64,000 bases of DNA. Origin: Pseudomonas sp. R76 (GTDB lineage Bacteria > Pseudomonadota > Gammaproteobacteria > Pseudomonadales > Pseudomonadaceae). Numbering within the stretch: the stretch's first letter is position 1; each line of letters starts with the position of its first letter. Positions 41,939-50,502 of this stretch are shown here, in pieces. The DNA lies in the NCBI RefSeq assembly GCF_009834565.1, contig NZ_CP019428.1, positions 3,844,001 to 3,908,000 of the forward strand, written 5' to 3'. The notes below the pieces were generated by a model. The model was not told the origin of the DNA, made no database searches, and saw only the letters and a program-made list of their open reading frames with translations. The translations under genes and the position numbers were made by a program.

Positions 41939-43525
41939 CTAAAGCACCGCCCCCATCGCCTTCATCAACACCGGGTCGCGCCCGTAAATGTCCGGCGCGT
42001 ACACCAGCCCGCCCTGGCGATCGACTTCCACGGTCCAATAGCCCAGCAACACCGGCACCGGCGTCGCCAGCCTGAATTCATGGGTCACGCCGGTGGCCAG
42101 CAACTCGTCGGTGCGCGTGCGTTCGGCCGGGGTCACCAGCAGGTCGCGCAGCAGCAACGGTTGCTCAACCCGCACACACCCGGAGCTGAACGCGCGCGGG
42201 CCTTTGGTAAACAGCGGCTGGCTGGGCGTGTCATGCAGGTACACCGAGTAAGGGTTGGGGAAGCGCATCACGATTTTACCCAGCGGGTTGCGCGGGCCAG
42301 CGTCCTGGCGCAGGAGAATATTGCCGGGGCGCGCCCAGTCGATTTGCTCAGGCGCCAGCGGGCGGCCTTCGGGGTCGAGCACTTGCAGGTTTTGCTGGCG
42401 CAAATACTCGGGGTTGAGGCGGATCGCCGGGAGTTTGTCCTCACGCATGATGGTCGGCGGGATGGTCCAGGTCGGGTTCAGGGTCAGCCGGGTGATACGC
42501 GACTTCAGCAGCGGCGTCTGGCGTTCGGCGCGCCCGACTTGCAGGCGGGTTTGCCACACGGGGATGCCGCTCTGGTAGACGCTCAATTGCGCAGCGGCGA
42601 CGTTGACCAGCACACCTTCAGGCTCCAGGTCCTGAGCCAGCCAGCGGAACCGCTCAAGGTTGATGCGCAGTTGGTCGCGGCGCATCGCCGGGCTGATATT
42701 CAGCTCGGCCACAGTGCCTGCGCCGATCACGCCGTCGGCCTGCAACGAATGGCTGAGCTGGAAGGCTTTGACCGCCTTGACCAGTTCGTCACGGTATTGC
42801 TTGCCATTGCCGGTGGGCGCCTTGGCCAGGTAGCCGCCACGGTATAAGCGTTGCGCCAGCTCCGGCACGCGTGGGTCTTCCATGCCGGGGCGCAGCAACG
42901 GGCCAGTGGCGACCGGGTCCCAATGCGGCAACGGTTGCAGGCGCACGGTGGCATAGGCATTGCGCAAACTGCGGTAAAGGTCGGCGCTGGGGCGCGCCTG
43001 GTCGAAGGCTTGGGCCATATTTTGCAAGCCACTGGCGGCGAAGGCCAGCACCTCGGTATTCGGGTCGCGGGTCGGCGGCTGGGAATGCCACAACGGCTCG
43101 AAGCGCGATTGCTGCAAGCGCCCGTAATGCAAATCCTGCAGGGCTTGCAGGTACTGGCGGCTGACGTCGATATCGCTGCACAGCACGTTGGCCGTGGCGT
43201 CCGCCGCAGGCAGGCTATAGTGGGTGGGGTCCAGGCCGTCGTCGGCGAGCATCAGCAACTGGGTGTTCAGGGCTTGGCGGCGATCATCGGCGGACCACAG
43301 CGGCACATCACCCTGCTGCTGGTAGAAGGCTTGCAGGCGCGATTGGGCTGCGGCGTCGATGTGCGGGGCGAGGCTGGGGCAAACGCTGGGCAACTGCGCA
43401 AGGGCCTGTTGCAGCGGGCTGGCTGAAATAACCGGCACGGCGCCCACGGGCAGCTCATCGGCTGTCGCGACCAGTGGTGCAACGAGCAGGCAAATGCTCA
43501 AGTAACATGCGTGTTTTTTGAACAA
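41939..43525 (-). CDS. Periplasmic L,D-transpeptidase (YcbB/LdtD type)
   Basis: A 528-residue exported enzyme. It has a signal peptide (YLSICLLVAPLVATA), an N-terminal helical scaffold domain, a peptidoglycan-binding domain (RDELVKAVKAFQLSHSLQADGVIGAGTVAELN) and a YkuD catalytic domain with HDTPSQPLFTKGPRAFSSGCVRVEQP, which carries the active His and Cys. It makes 3-3 cross-links in peptidoglycan. It is divergent from a second YkuD-type protein 38 bases away. Confidence 0.93.
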   Translation of the reverse strand: MFKKHACYLSICLLVAPLVATADELPVGAVPVISASPLQQALAQLPSVCPSLAPHIDAAAQSRLQAFYQQQGDVPLWSADDRRQALNTQLLMLADDGLDPTHYSLPAADATANVLCSDIDVSRQYLQALQDLHYGRLQQSRFEPLWHSQPPTRDPNTEVLAFAASGLQNMAQAFDQARPSADLYRSLRNAYATVRLQPLPHWDPVATGPLLRPGMEDPRVPELAQRLYRGGYLAKAPTGNGKQYRDELVKAVKAFQLSHSLQADGVIGAGTVAELNISPAMRRDQLRINLERFRWLAQDLEPEGVLVNVAAAQLSVYQSGIPVWQTRLQVGRAERQTPLLKSRITRLTLNPTWTIPPTIMREDKLPAIRLNPEYLRQQNLQVLDPEGRPLAPEQIDWARPGNILLRQDAGPRNPLGKIVMRFPNPYSVYLHDTPSQPLFTKGPRAFSSGCVRVEQPLLLRDLLVTPAERTRTDELLATGVTHEFRLATPVPVLLGYWTVEVDRQGGLVYAPDIYGRDPVLMKAMGAVL

Positions 43526-43563
43526 TTGACTGGCTCCAATCCACAGCGGGGGACGTTTTGTAG

Positions 43564-44277
43564 ATGCTGACTTTCATGTGCCGCTTCGGTTTGATCACCG
43601 TCACCCTGGCCGCGCTGAGCAATTTTGCGCTCGCCGCCAATGGGAATACTCCTAACTTGTATAGCAGCCTGGCGCGCTCGGCTCCAGAACTCAATCCCAC
43701 CGTGCTGAAAAGCGCCCTGAACGCCGTGCAGTGCGCGGTCAATAATGGCGAGGAACGCTCAGAACGCCTGGCGGTTATTGACTACTCCCAACCCTCGACC
43801 GCTCGTCGGCTGTGGATCTTTGACCTACGCAAAAAGACCTTGGTGCTGCGCGACCTGGTGGCCCACGGGGCAAAATCCGGGGAAAACTTCGCCACCCAAT
43901 TTTCCAATCGTGAAGGCAGCCACCAGTCCAGCCTGGGCTTGTTCCGCACCCAGGAAAGCTACCTCGGCACCCACGGCTACTCGTTGCGCATGGACGGCCT
44001 GGAGCCAGGTTTCAATGATCAGGCCCGCGACCGCGCACTGGTCATTCACGCCGCCGACTACGTAAGCCCCTTATGGAGCAAGCGCGAAGGCCGCATCGGC
44101 CGCAGCCAGGGTTGCCCGGCTGTACGCCCGCAGGTGGCGCGCCAGGTGGTGGACAAGCTCAAGGATGGGCAGTTCATGTTTTCCTGGTATCCGGACCAGC
44201 ATTGGTTGAAGTCCTCAACCTATCTCAATTGCAAGCCCCAACAGGTGGCGAGTAGTCGTACAATCCGTGGTGGTTAG
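43564..44277 (+). CDS. Exported YkuD_2-family L,D-transpeptidase-like protein
   Basis: A 237-residue protein with a signal peptide (ITVTLAALSNFALA) and the murein L,D-transpeptidase-related catalytic domain: VIDYSQPSTARRLWIFDL, LVAHGAKSGENFATQFSNREGSHQSSLGLF, ALVIHAADYVSP and the cysteine in GRSQGCPAVRP. It probably trims or links peptidoglycan peptides. It shares an upstream region with the YcbB-type gene, suggesting joint control. Confidence 0.9.
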   Translation: MLTFMCRFGLITVTLAALSNFALAANGNTPNLYSSLARSAPELNPTVLKSALNAVQCAVNNGEERSERLAVIDYSQPSTARRLWIFDLRKKTLVLRDLVAHGAKSGENFATQFSNREGSHQSSLGLFRTQESYLGTHGYSLRMDGLEPGFNDQARDRALVIHAADYVSPLWSKREGRIGRSQGCPAVRPQVARQVVDKLKDGQFMFSWYPDQHWLKSSTYLNCKPQQVASSRTIRGG

Positions 44278-44307
44278 CCTGTCCCCACAGATAAAAGAGA
44301 GCGTCGC

Positions 44308-45054
44308 ATGCTTCTACACCACTCCACCTGGATCGAGATCGGGCAGTTTCTGGAACGCAGCCGCACGGTGGTGATTCCCATCGGCTCCAACGAACAACAT
44401 GGCCCCACCGGCCTGCTGGGCACTGACTGGATGTGCCCGGAGATCATTGCCCATGAGGCGCAGAAGAACGCCGACATCCTGATCGGCCCGACCTTCAATA
44501 TCGGCATGGCCCAGCATCATTTGGGTTTTCCCGGCACCATTTCGCTGCGCCCTTCCACCTTTATCGCCGCGATTGGCGACTGGGTGCGTTCGCTGGCCGG
44601 GCATGGTTTCGACAAGATCCTGTTTCTGAACGGCCACGGCGGCAATATCGCCACCATTGAGGCGGCGTTCTCCGAGCTGTACGCCGAGGCCAGCTTCGCC
44701 CGCCGCCCGGCCGGTTTCGCGCTGAAGCTGGTGAACTGGTGGGATCTGGAAGGCGTCACCGACCTGGCTCAACGCCAATTCCCGGTCGGCCACGGCAGCC
44801 ATGCCACGCCGTCGGAAATTGCAGTGACGCAGTGGGCGTACGCGGATTCGATCAAGTCTGCCGAGTATTCACCCCAAATTGCCAACACCGGGCCAATTCG
44901 CGAAGCGCTGGACTTCCGCGCACGCTTCCCCGACGGGCGCATGGGGTCGGACCCGGCCCTGGCGACGGTGGAAAAAGGCGGTGAGTTGGTGGCGTTGGCG
45001 GCTCAAGGGCTGGTCAAGACCGTGAACAGCTTCAGCAGCGAAGCGAAGCCCTAG
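44308..45054 (+). CDS. Creatininase-family amidohydrolase
   Basis: A 248-residue protein of the creatinine amidohydrolase family. Metal ligands are visible in GSNEQHGPTGLLGTDW (Glu, His, Asp), ILFLNGHGGN and HGSHATPSEIA. Members act on creatinine or other cyclic amides; the substrate cannot be told. It follows the YkuD_2 gene by 30 bases and may share its transcript. Confidence 0.9.
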   Translation: MLLHHSTWIEIGQFLERSRTVVIPIGSNEQHGPTGLLGTDWMCPEIIAHEAQKNADILIGPTFNIGMAQHHLGFPGTISLRPSTFIAAIGDWVRSLAGHGFDKILFLNGHGGNIATIEAAFSELYAEASFARRPAGFALKLVNWWDLEGVTDLAQRQFPVGHGSHATPSEIAVTQWAYADSIKSAEYSPQIANTGPIREALDFRARFPDGRMGSDPALATVEKGGELVALAAQGLVKTVNSFSSEAKP

Positions 45055-45073
45055 GCCGCACATGGATCATCAT

Positions 45074-45161
45074 GTGGGAGCGGGCTTGCCCGCGATAGCA
45101 GCGTGTCAGTCGGTGAATTTATCCACTGATACACCGCCATCGCAGGCAAGCCAGCTCCCAC
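45074..45161. repeat. REP inverted pair
   Basis: GTGGGAGCGGGCTTGCCCGCGAT faces CCATCGCAGGCAAGCCAGCTCCCAC with about 40 bases between. It lies between the convergent creatininase and lipoprotein genes. Confidence 0.87.
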
Positions 45162-45183
45162 AGAAGAGTTGAGTAGCCTGGGA

Positions 45184-45525
45184 CTACTTGCAGTCCTGCG
45201 CCGACATTTCCAGCCGCGACGGCTTGATCGCCGAGGCCAGCGGCTTGCGCTCGTACAGGAAGACTTTGGTGCCGTCCTGGGACTTGTAGGCCTCCAGCAC
45301 GTCATCGGCGGCAATCTTGCTGGTCAACACCACCTTGGCGTGACGCGAGTTCTGCGTCACAGTCGAGGAAATGCCGTGTTTTTCAAGCTTGGGCAGTACG
45401 CATTGCACGTAGCTTTCGGGCGACTTGTCCGTTTGCAGCGTCAAGGTCGGAGCGTTGGGAGCAGTGATACAACCGGTCAACAACAAAGAAGCAAAAGCCA
45501 GGGCCGGGACGAAAAAAGAGCGCAT
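45184..45525 (-). CDS. Small lipoprotein of unknown function
   Basis: A 113-residue protein with a lipoprotein signal (FFVPALAFASLLLTGC) and lipobox LLTGC; the mature part has about 95 residues. It contains SYVQCVLPKLEKHGISSTVTQ and VFLYERKPLASAIKP. The ATG at 45525 has AGGA 6 bases upstream and is preferred to the ATG at 45531. No function is assigned. Confidence 0.8.
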   Translation of the reverse strand: MRSFFVPALAFASLLLTGCITAPNAPTLTLQTDKSPESYVQCVLPKLEKHGISSTVTQNSRHAKVVLTSKIAADDVLEAYKSQDGTKVFLYERKPLASAIKPSRLEMSAQDCK

Positions 45526-45570
45526 AAACATTCCTGAAAATAACCAATAGGGTTCACATCGATCCGCACA

Positions 45571-46215
45571 TCATCCGGCGCGGACCAGGGCCTTGAGCGA
45601 TGCGTCGAACTGCTTCAACGCATCAAGCTGCACATCACGTTGCTGTTCAATCTGCGCGGCAATTTCCGGGGCCGCTTTGTCGTGCACCCACACCGACGGC
45701 ACCTGCTTGTGCACCGAACCTTCGGCCTTGGCGATGTATTGCAGGTCCGCATCATAGAACCGTGCAACAAAGCGCGCCTCGACCACGTCGTTACGCTGGG
45801 TCAGCAGTTGGTTATGGGTATCGAGCATCACCACCACATCGGGGTGAGCCTGCACCAGTTCATCCAGGCTGCTATAGACCGTGACGACAGGAAAAGTGCC
45901 CTGCAATGAATTCATCAACCAATCAATTGCCAGCTCCGGGTCGGAACTGTTGACGAACGCCTCGCGGATGCGCCCGTCAAGGGCATCCTTGGCGCCGTTC
46001 ATGGCCATGGCGTGGTAGCGTTCAAGGTAACTGAGGTTGTCGCGGGTCTTTTCGCTGTACAACACACCCACCGACTGCACGTGCTGCAGGGAGTCTACGC
46101 TACCGACGAGTGGCAGCAAATGGCCCGTACGCAGATCATCAGCAATTGCCGGGTTGGCCAGCACCGCAGTGCCGAGCATCAGCATCATTAAACCCAGTTG
46201 GATTATCGTCCTCAT
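45571..46215 (-). CDS. Exported protein of unknown function
   Basis: A 214-residue protein with a signal peptide (LGLMMLMLGTAVLANPAIA). The mature part includes HVQSVGVLYSEKTRDNLSYLERYHAMAMNGAKDALDGRI and TVYSSLDELVQAHPDVVVMLDTHN, reminiscent of a periplasmic binding fold. AAGGAAA precedes the ATG at 46215; the frame open to 46542 is not supported. It may be co-transcribed with the lipoprotein gene downstream. Confidence 0.75.
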   Translation of the reverse strand: MRTIIQLGLMMLMLGTAVLANPAIADDLRTGHLLPLVGSVDSLQHVQSVGVLYSEKTRDNLSYLERYHAMAMNGAKDALDGRIREAFVNSSDPELAIDWLMNSLQGTFPVVTVYSSLDELVQAHPDVVVMLDTHNQLLTQRNDVVEARFVARFYDADLQYIAKAEGSVHKQVPSVWVHDKAAPEIAAQIEQQRDVQLDALKQFDASLKALVRAG

Positions 46216-46358
46216 CGCGCATTTCCTTGAACAGCGTCTCGATGGGGGGATTGTCCGCCTTTGGCACAAAAACAGAACTTGTGATCCTTGATGGTGACTA
46301 TCATTTGAACCGATAGTGTCGGGAATAGCGATCTCTATAAAACTATAAGGACCTTGCC

Positions 46359-46622
46359 ATGAAGCCCCACCAGAAAATCTTCGACCGCATCCGCGAAGCT
46401 GTTTTGCCGGAGTTTCGCGAGCGGGTCGCCGATTACCTGGTCGACTATGAAAACGTGCTGCAGGACGCAGCCGCCGATGCCGACCAGCGCTACGCCAGCG
46501 CCCAGCAATTGCGCGGTTACCTGCGCGGCTTGAACACCACACGGGTTCTCGGAATGGCAGATTGGGAAGACCTCGACCGGCGTGTGGAACAGGCTTCGCT
46601 ACACGTGCTCGAAGCCGAATAA
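46359..46622 (+). CDS. Small helical hypothetical protein
   Basis: An 87-residue, highly charged, mainly helical soluble protein starting MKPHQKIFDRIREAVLPEFRE, with AAGGA upstream of the ATG. It has no recognised domain. Its last 24 bases overlap the convergent amidohydrolase gene. Confidence 0.68.
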   Translation: MKPHQKIFDRIREAVLPEFRERVADYLVDYENVLQDAAADADQRYASAQQLRGYLRGLNTTRVLGMADWEDLDRRVEQASLHVLEAE

Positions 46623-47432
46623 CCGGCTGGGCGTGTCGATCAGCAAAGCCTGCTGCACCGACTTCGAAAAACCCAGCGCCTGGCGTTGCTCCACCACGCT
46701 CGCATAGCTGATACGGTTTTCGTGCTGGGTATGCGGCCAGTCACTGCCCCACACCAGGCGCTCAAGGCCAAAGCTCTGCGCCAGCAAGGGCATGGCCGCA
46801 CGGGCAAACTCAAGGTTTTGCTCTGGGGTGCCGGCCAAGCGGTAGATGCCCGAAACCTTCAGCCACACCTGCCCGCTTGCGCCCAATGCCAGCAATTCGC
46901 CGAACGCGGGCTGGTCAACGCCGCGCCGCGCATCCGGGCGCCCGAAGTGATCAATCACCAGCTTGACCCCGAATGGCAACAGCTGGCGCACCAGGTGCGG
47001 CAGGTCGTCCAGCTCGCGGTGCAGCTCCACATGCCAACCCAGCTCGACTAACCGCTGGAAAAACACCGCCCAGCCCGGCTCGGCGAAGTCCGGCAGCGGC
47101 TGCCCCACCAGGTTCAACCGCACCCCGACCACACCCTGGCGAGCCATGGCCTGCAAGGTCTCGGGCGCTACCTGCCGGTCAACCACCACTACCCCGCGCA
47201 ACCGGTCAGGCGCCTGCTGCAAAGCGGCCAGCAGATAGCGGTTGTCAGTGCCAAGAAAACTCGGCTGCACCAAAACACCATGGCTCAAACCATTGGCGTG
47301 CAGATGCTCGAGGTATTCGGCCAGTGTGGCGTCGTAACCCGGCGTGTAGCGGCGCCCGCCGGCGAGGGTCAGCGTGTGGCTGAACACATGGGCATGAGCG
47401 TCGATGCCAGTGAGGGTGCGGTTATCAAGCAT
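46599..47432 (-). CDS. Amidohydrolase 2 family (LigI-like) hydrolase
   Basis: A 277-residue TIM-barrel amidohydrolase with GIDAHAHVFS near the N-terminus (metal-type HxH), VLVQPSFLGTDNRYLLAAL, VVGVRLNLVG, LVIDHFGRPDA and LVWGSDWPHTQHEN near the C-terminus. These are typical of the 2-pyrone-4,6-dicarboxylate lactonase group. It follows the MFS gene by 27 bases in a gntR-MFS-hydrolase operon and probably opens a lactone or related ring of the imported compound. Start: ATG at 47432; a GTG at 47450 is possible. Confidence 0.85.
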   Translation of the reverse strand: MLDNRTLTGIDAHAHVFSHTLTLAGGRRYTPGYDATLAEYLEHLHANGLSHGVLVQPSFLGTDNRYLLAALQQAPDRLRGVVVVDRQVAPETLQAMARQGVVGVRLNLVGQPLPDFAEPGWAVFFQRLVELGWHVELHRELDDLPHLVRQLLPFGVKLVIDHFGRPDARRGVDQPAFGELLALGASGQVWLKVSGIYRLAGTPEQNLEFARAAMPLLAQSFGLERLVWGSDWPHTQHENRISYASVVEQRQALGFSKSVQQALLIDTPSRLFGFEHV

Positions 47433-47459
47433 GGTTTTATCGTTCACCAAAAAAGAAGT

Positions 47460-48740
47460 TCAAGCCTGGGCACGCTGGCCAACCGGGGCACAGTCGGCAG
47501 GCGCGGCTTCGAGGGCACGGCCACGGGTTTCCGGCAGGCACAAGGCGGCAATCACCGCGACGCCGTAGGCAATCCCGGCATCAATGCCAATCGCCGAGCC
47601 CAGGGACATCGAGTCACTCATATGCCCCACCAGAAACGGGAACACGGCGGACAACACGCGCCCGAAGTTGTAGCAAAAACCCACGCCGGCACCGCGTACG
47701 TCTGCCGGGTACAACTCGTTGAACAGCGCCCCCAGGCTGGCGGGAATACCTGCCGCGAAAAAGCCCAGCGGGAAACCGAGGAAGAGCATCTGGGTATTGG
47801 TCAGCGGCAGGAACACATAGGCCTGCACGGTGACCACGCAGCACAGCGCAAACAGCACGATATTCTTGCGTCGGCCAATGCGGTCGATCAGCAAACCACT
47901 GACCACGCAGCCACACCAGAACGCGAAGATGATCACCGCCAGGTAGCCACCGGAATTAAGCACCGACAGGTTGCGCTCGGTCTTGAGAAAGGTCGGCAGC
48001 CAGGTCATCACCGCGTGGTAGCCGCCGTGGGCGCCCAGGCCGAGCAAGCCGCCAAACAGCGTGACGCGGATCAATTCAGGGCGAAAAATGCCGGCCAGGG
48101 ACTTGAAGAAGCTCTGCGGGATTGCCTGTTCTTTTTGCAGGCGCTGGAAGCTGTCAGGCTCCTCGACATTGCGCCGCACCCAGATGATCAGGAATGCCGG
48201 CAACAAGCCGACCACGAACATCACTCGCCAGGCCATGTCCTGGGGCACAAACGAATAGATCAGCGCAAACACCCCGACCGCCACGCCCCAGCCCACGGCC
48301 CAGGCGCTTTGCACCGTGCCCATGACCTTGCCGCGATACTTCGGGTTGATGGTTTCGGCCATCAACACTGCGCCCGCCGCCCACTCGCCGCCGATGCCGA
48401 AGCCCTGCAGCGCCTTGACGATCAGCAACTGGTTGAAGCCGGTGACAAACGCCGACAAAAACGTGAAGAACGAAAACCACACAATCATCCATTGCAAGGT
48501 GCGCACGCGGCCGTAGCGGTCGGACAGCGTGCCGCCGACCCAGCCGCCGATGGCCGAGGTGATCAGCGTGACACCGCTGATCAACCCCGCATCGCCCTTG
48601 GTCAAGGCAAACGCGGCAATCAGTGCCGGAATCGCCAGGCCGAACATTTGCACTTCCAGTGCGTCGAGTGACCAGCCGCCGAAGCAGGCCCAAAACGTTT
48701 TGCGCTCGCGAGGAGTGACTTGGCGATACCAACTGAACAT
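47460..48740 (-). CDS. MFS transporter, aromatic/organic acid type
   Basis: A 426-residue major facilitator protein with 12 hydrophobic segments, the cytoplasmic motif GGTLSDRYGRVRTL and the central loop motif GLLIDRIGRRKN. GIGGEWAAGAVLMAE is typical of the proton:organic-acid symporter group. It is the middle gene of the operon with a GntR regulator upstream and an amidohydrolase downstream, so it probably imports the compound degraded by that enzyme. Confidence 0.88.
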   Translation of the reverse strand: MFSWYRQVTPRERKTFWACFGGWSLDALEVQMFGLAIPALIAAFALTKGDAGLISGVTLITSAIGGWVGGTLSDRYGRVRTLQWMIVWFSFFTFLSAFVTGFNQLLIVKALQGFGIGGEWAAGAVLMAETINPKYRGKVMGTVQSAWAVGWGVAVGVFALIYSFVPQDMAWRVMFVVGLLPAFLIIWVRRNVEEPDSFQRLQKEQAIPQSFFKSLAGIFRPELIRVTLFGGLLGLGAHGGYHAVMTWLPTFLKTERNLSVLNSGGYLAVIIFAFWCGCVVSGLLIDRIGRRKNIVLFALCCVVTVQAYVFLPLTNTQMLFLGFPLGFFAAGIPASLGALFNELYPADVRGAGVGFCYNFGRVLSAVFPFLVGHMSDSMSLGSAIGIDAGIAYGVAVIAALCLPETRGRALEAAPADCAPVGQRAQA

Positions 48741-48852
48741 GATTTCTTATCCTTATAGGTCAAACGCAAGGCAGCCGAACGCGAACCGCGCCGCAGCAGG
48801 GCCAGGGGTGGCAAACATTAGGAAGTGGGGCGAGCCGTGGCCCGCCCACGCG

Positions 48853-49584
48853 TCAGCGAATATCCACGCGGTAACGGAAGTGCTCGGCATGCCCACGCGA
48901 GCGTCGCCACTCCAGCGGTTGCCCGGCGTAATCGCGGGCCAGCCGTTCAATCACCACCACCGGGCTGTGCACCGGCACCTGCAACAGGCGCGCGTACACA
49001 TCGTTGACGGCTTCGGCGGTGAGGGTCTCCTCGGCGGAGGCCACCACTTGCCCGCAAACACTTTCATAAATCGGATAAAGCAACGGCCCTTGCTGCGCCA
49101 GGTCGATGTCGAGCAAGGCCTGGAAACGCGTGCGCGGCAGCCAGATTTCTTCGGCCAGCAGCGGCTGCACCTCCAGCAACCGTGTACGCACGATGCGAAT
49201 CACCTGTGCGTCGGGCGCCAGGCCCAATGCTTCACTCACCGCCGAGGGCGCGGCCAGGGATTCAATCGAAAGGATGCGGCTCTCCGGCACCTGGCGTTCG
49301 CCAGAGGGGCCCTGAAAGCGGAAAAACCGGAACAGCGAGGATTGAAATTGCGGCCGGCGCACAAACGTACCGCGGCCCTGCTGACGCTCAAGGATGCCTT
49401 CGCTCACCAGCGCATCCACCGCCTTGCGTACGGTGCCGGTGGACAGTTCGTACTCGGCGGACAGCACCGCTTCAGTCGGGATGGCTTCACCGGGGCGCCA
49501 GCGATTGTTGGCGATCTGCTCAACCAAGTGGTCGCGCAGGCGTTGATAAAGCGGCAGGCGGGCATCACTGGACAGCGTATTCAT
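48853..49584 (-). CDS. GntR-family (HutC/UTRA) regulator
   Basis: A 243-residue regulator with an N-terminal winged helix (LPLYQRLRDHLVEQIANNRWRPGEAIPTEAVLSAEYELSTGTVRKAVDALVSEGILERQQGRGTFV) and a C-terminal UTRA effector domain ending HAEHFRYRVDI. It likely controls its own operon through the palindrome 26 bases upstream. Neither the ATG at 49584 nor the one at 49593 has a good ribosome site; the shorter is used. Confidence 0.9.
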   Translation of the reverse strand: MNTLSSDARLPLYQRLRDHLVEQIANNRWRPGEAIPTEAVLSAEYELSTGTVRKAVDALVSEGILERQQGRGTFVRRPQFQSSLFRFFRFQGPSGERQVPESRILSIESLAAPSAVSEALGLAPDAQVIRIVRTRLLEVQPLLAEEIWLPRTRFQALLDIDLAQQGPLLYPIYESVCGQVVASAEETLTAEAVNDVYARLLQVPVHSPVVVIERLARDYAGQPLEWRRSRGHAEHFRYRVDIR

Positions 49585-49609
49585 GGGGCACATTCACTTT
49601 GTTATTTAG

Positions 49610-49621
49610 TCATATATATGA
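49610..49621. promoter_or_regulatory. Candidate GntR operator
   Basis: TCATATATATGA is a perfect 12-bp palindrome 26 bases upstream of the gntR start, in an AT-rich promoter region. Its position suits autoregulation of the gntR-MFS-amidohydrolase operon. Confidence 0.5.
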
Positions 49622-49695
49622 ATATGCGCTGAGTATTTGCCCGCCGAGTGACGGCTGTCAAGCGCGTCACCTTAAGCAGAAGATGAATGGTCGGC

Positions 49696-50328
49696 TTACA
49701 ACGCCGGGCGTTGCAGGTTGACCCATGCCTGCACGGACGGCCGCTGCCACTGACGCCGGGCATAGGCGACCAACTCGGCCGGTACGCTGTCACCGTTGAG
49801 GATCAAGCGATTGAGCATCACCGCCAGGTCCACGTCGGCAATCGACCACTCGCCGAACAGGTAGTCCTGATCACCTACCAGCAACGCTTGCGCCGCAGCG
49901 ATCAACTTGCCCGCCGCCACTTCGGCCGCAGAAGACAATGGCGGCATCTTCTGGCCGTAGAACACCACCAGCGTCGAGCGCTCCTGGCGAATCGGCAGCA
50001 AATCGCTGCGCAACCACGCCTGCACCTGGCGCGCCCTCGCCCGCTGCTTTGGGTCTTTCGGGTAGACCGCTGTGTGGGGATACACCTCGTCCAGGTATTC
50101 GCAGATCGCCGAAGATTCCGACAGTGCAAAGTCGCCCTCCACCAACGTCGGCACGCGCTGGGTCAGGGACAGTTGGGCGTAGTCGGTGGCCTGGTTGTGT
50201 GCGGCGTCCAGGTCGAGGGTGAGCGTGTCGAACGCCAGGCCTTTCTCACGCAGGGTCACGAACACGGACATGGCGTAGGGGCTGGTGAACTGGGCATCCA
50301 CATAGAGGCGTAACGGGCTCGGGGGCAT
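49696..50328 (-). CDS. Glutathione S-transferase (YfcF-like)
   Basis: A 210-residue GST: thioredoxin-like N-domain with LYVDAQFTSPYAMSVFVTLREKGLAF, the glutathione-binding RVPTLVEGDFALSESSAICEYLDE, and an all-helical C-domain with FGEWSIADVDLAVMLNRL. AAGGAGA precedes the ATG at 50328; the frame extended to 50475 is unsupported. It probably acts in detoxification. Confidence 0.88.
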   Translation of the reverse strand: MPPSPLRLYVDAQFTSPYAMSVFVTLREKGLAFDTLTLDLDAAHNQATDYAQLSLTQRVPTLVEGDFALSESSAICEYLDEVYPHTAVYPKDPKQRARARQVQAWLRSDLLPIRQERSTLVVFYGQKMPPLSSAAEVAAGKLIAAAQALLVGDQDYLFGEWSIADVDLAVMLNRLILNGDSVPAELVAYARRQWQRPSVQAWVNLQRPAL

Positions 50329-50502
50329 GGCGGGTCTCCTTGGGTGAAAACCCACGCTACGAGATGCACGGCAATAAAGACAATGGCGGTTTTTTATGGG
50401 GCCATTCCTGGCGGGAATAGCCCCGATAGTGGCAATATCGTAGCGATTCGCTAGTCTGCGAACACGCCCCGCCATTCGAAGCGTTCAAGGAAAGATCAGC
50501 TT

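Noticed and set aside
47280..48671. A 463-codon plus-strand frame opposite the MFS and amidohydrolase genes
   Set aside because: Antisense shadow of a clear 12-helix transporter; His/Gln/Arg-rich and without domain.
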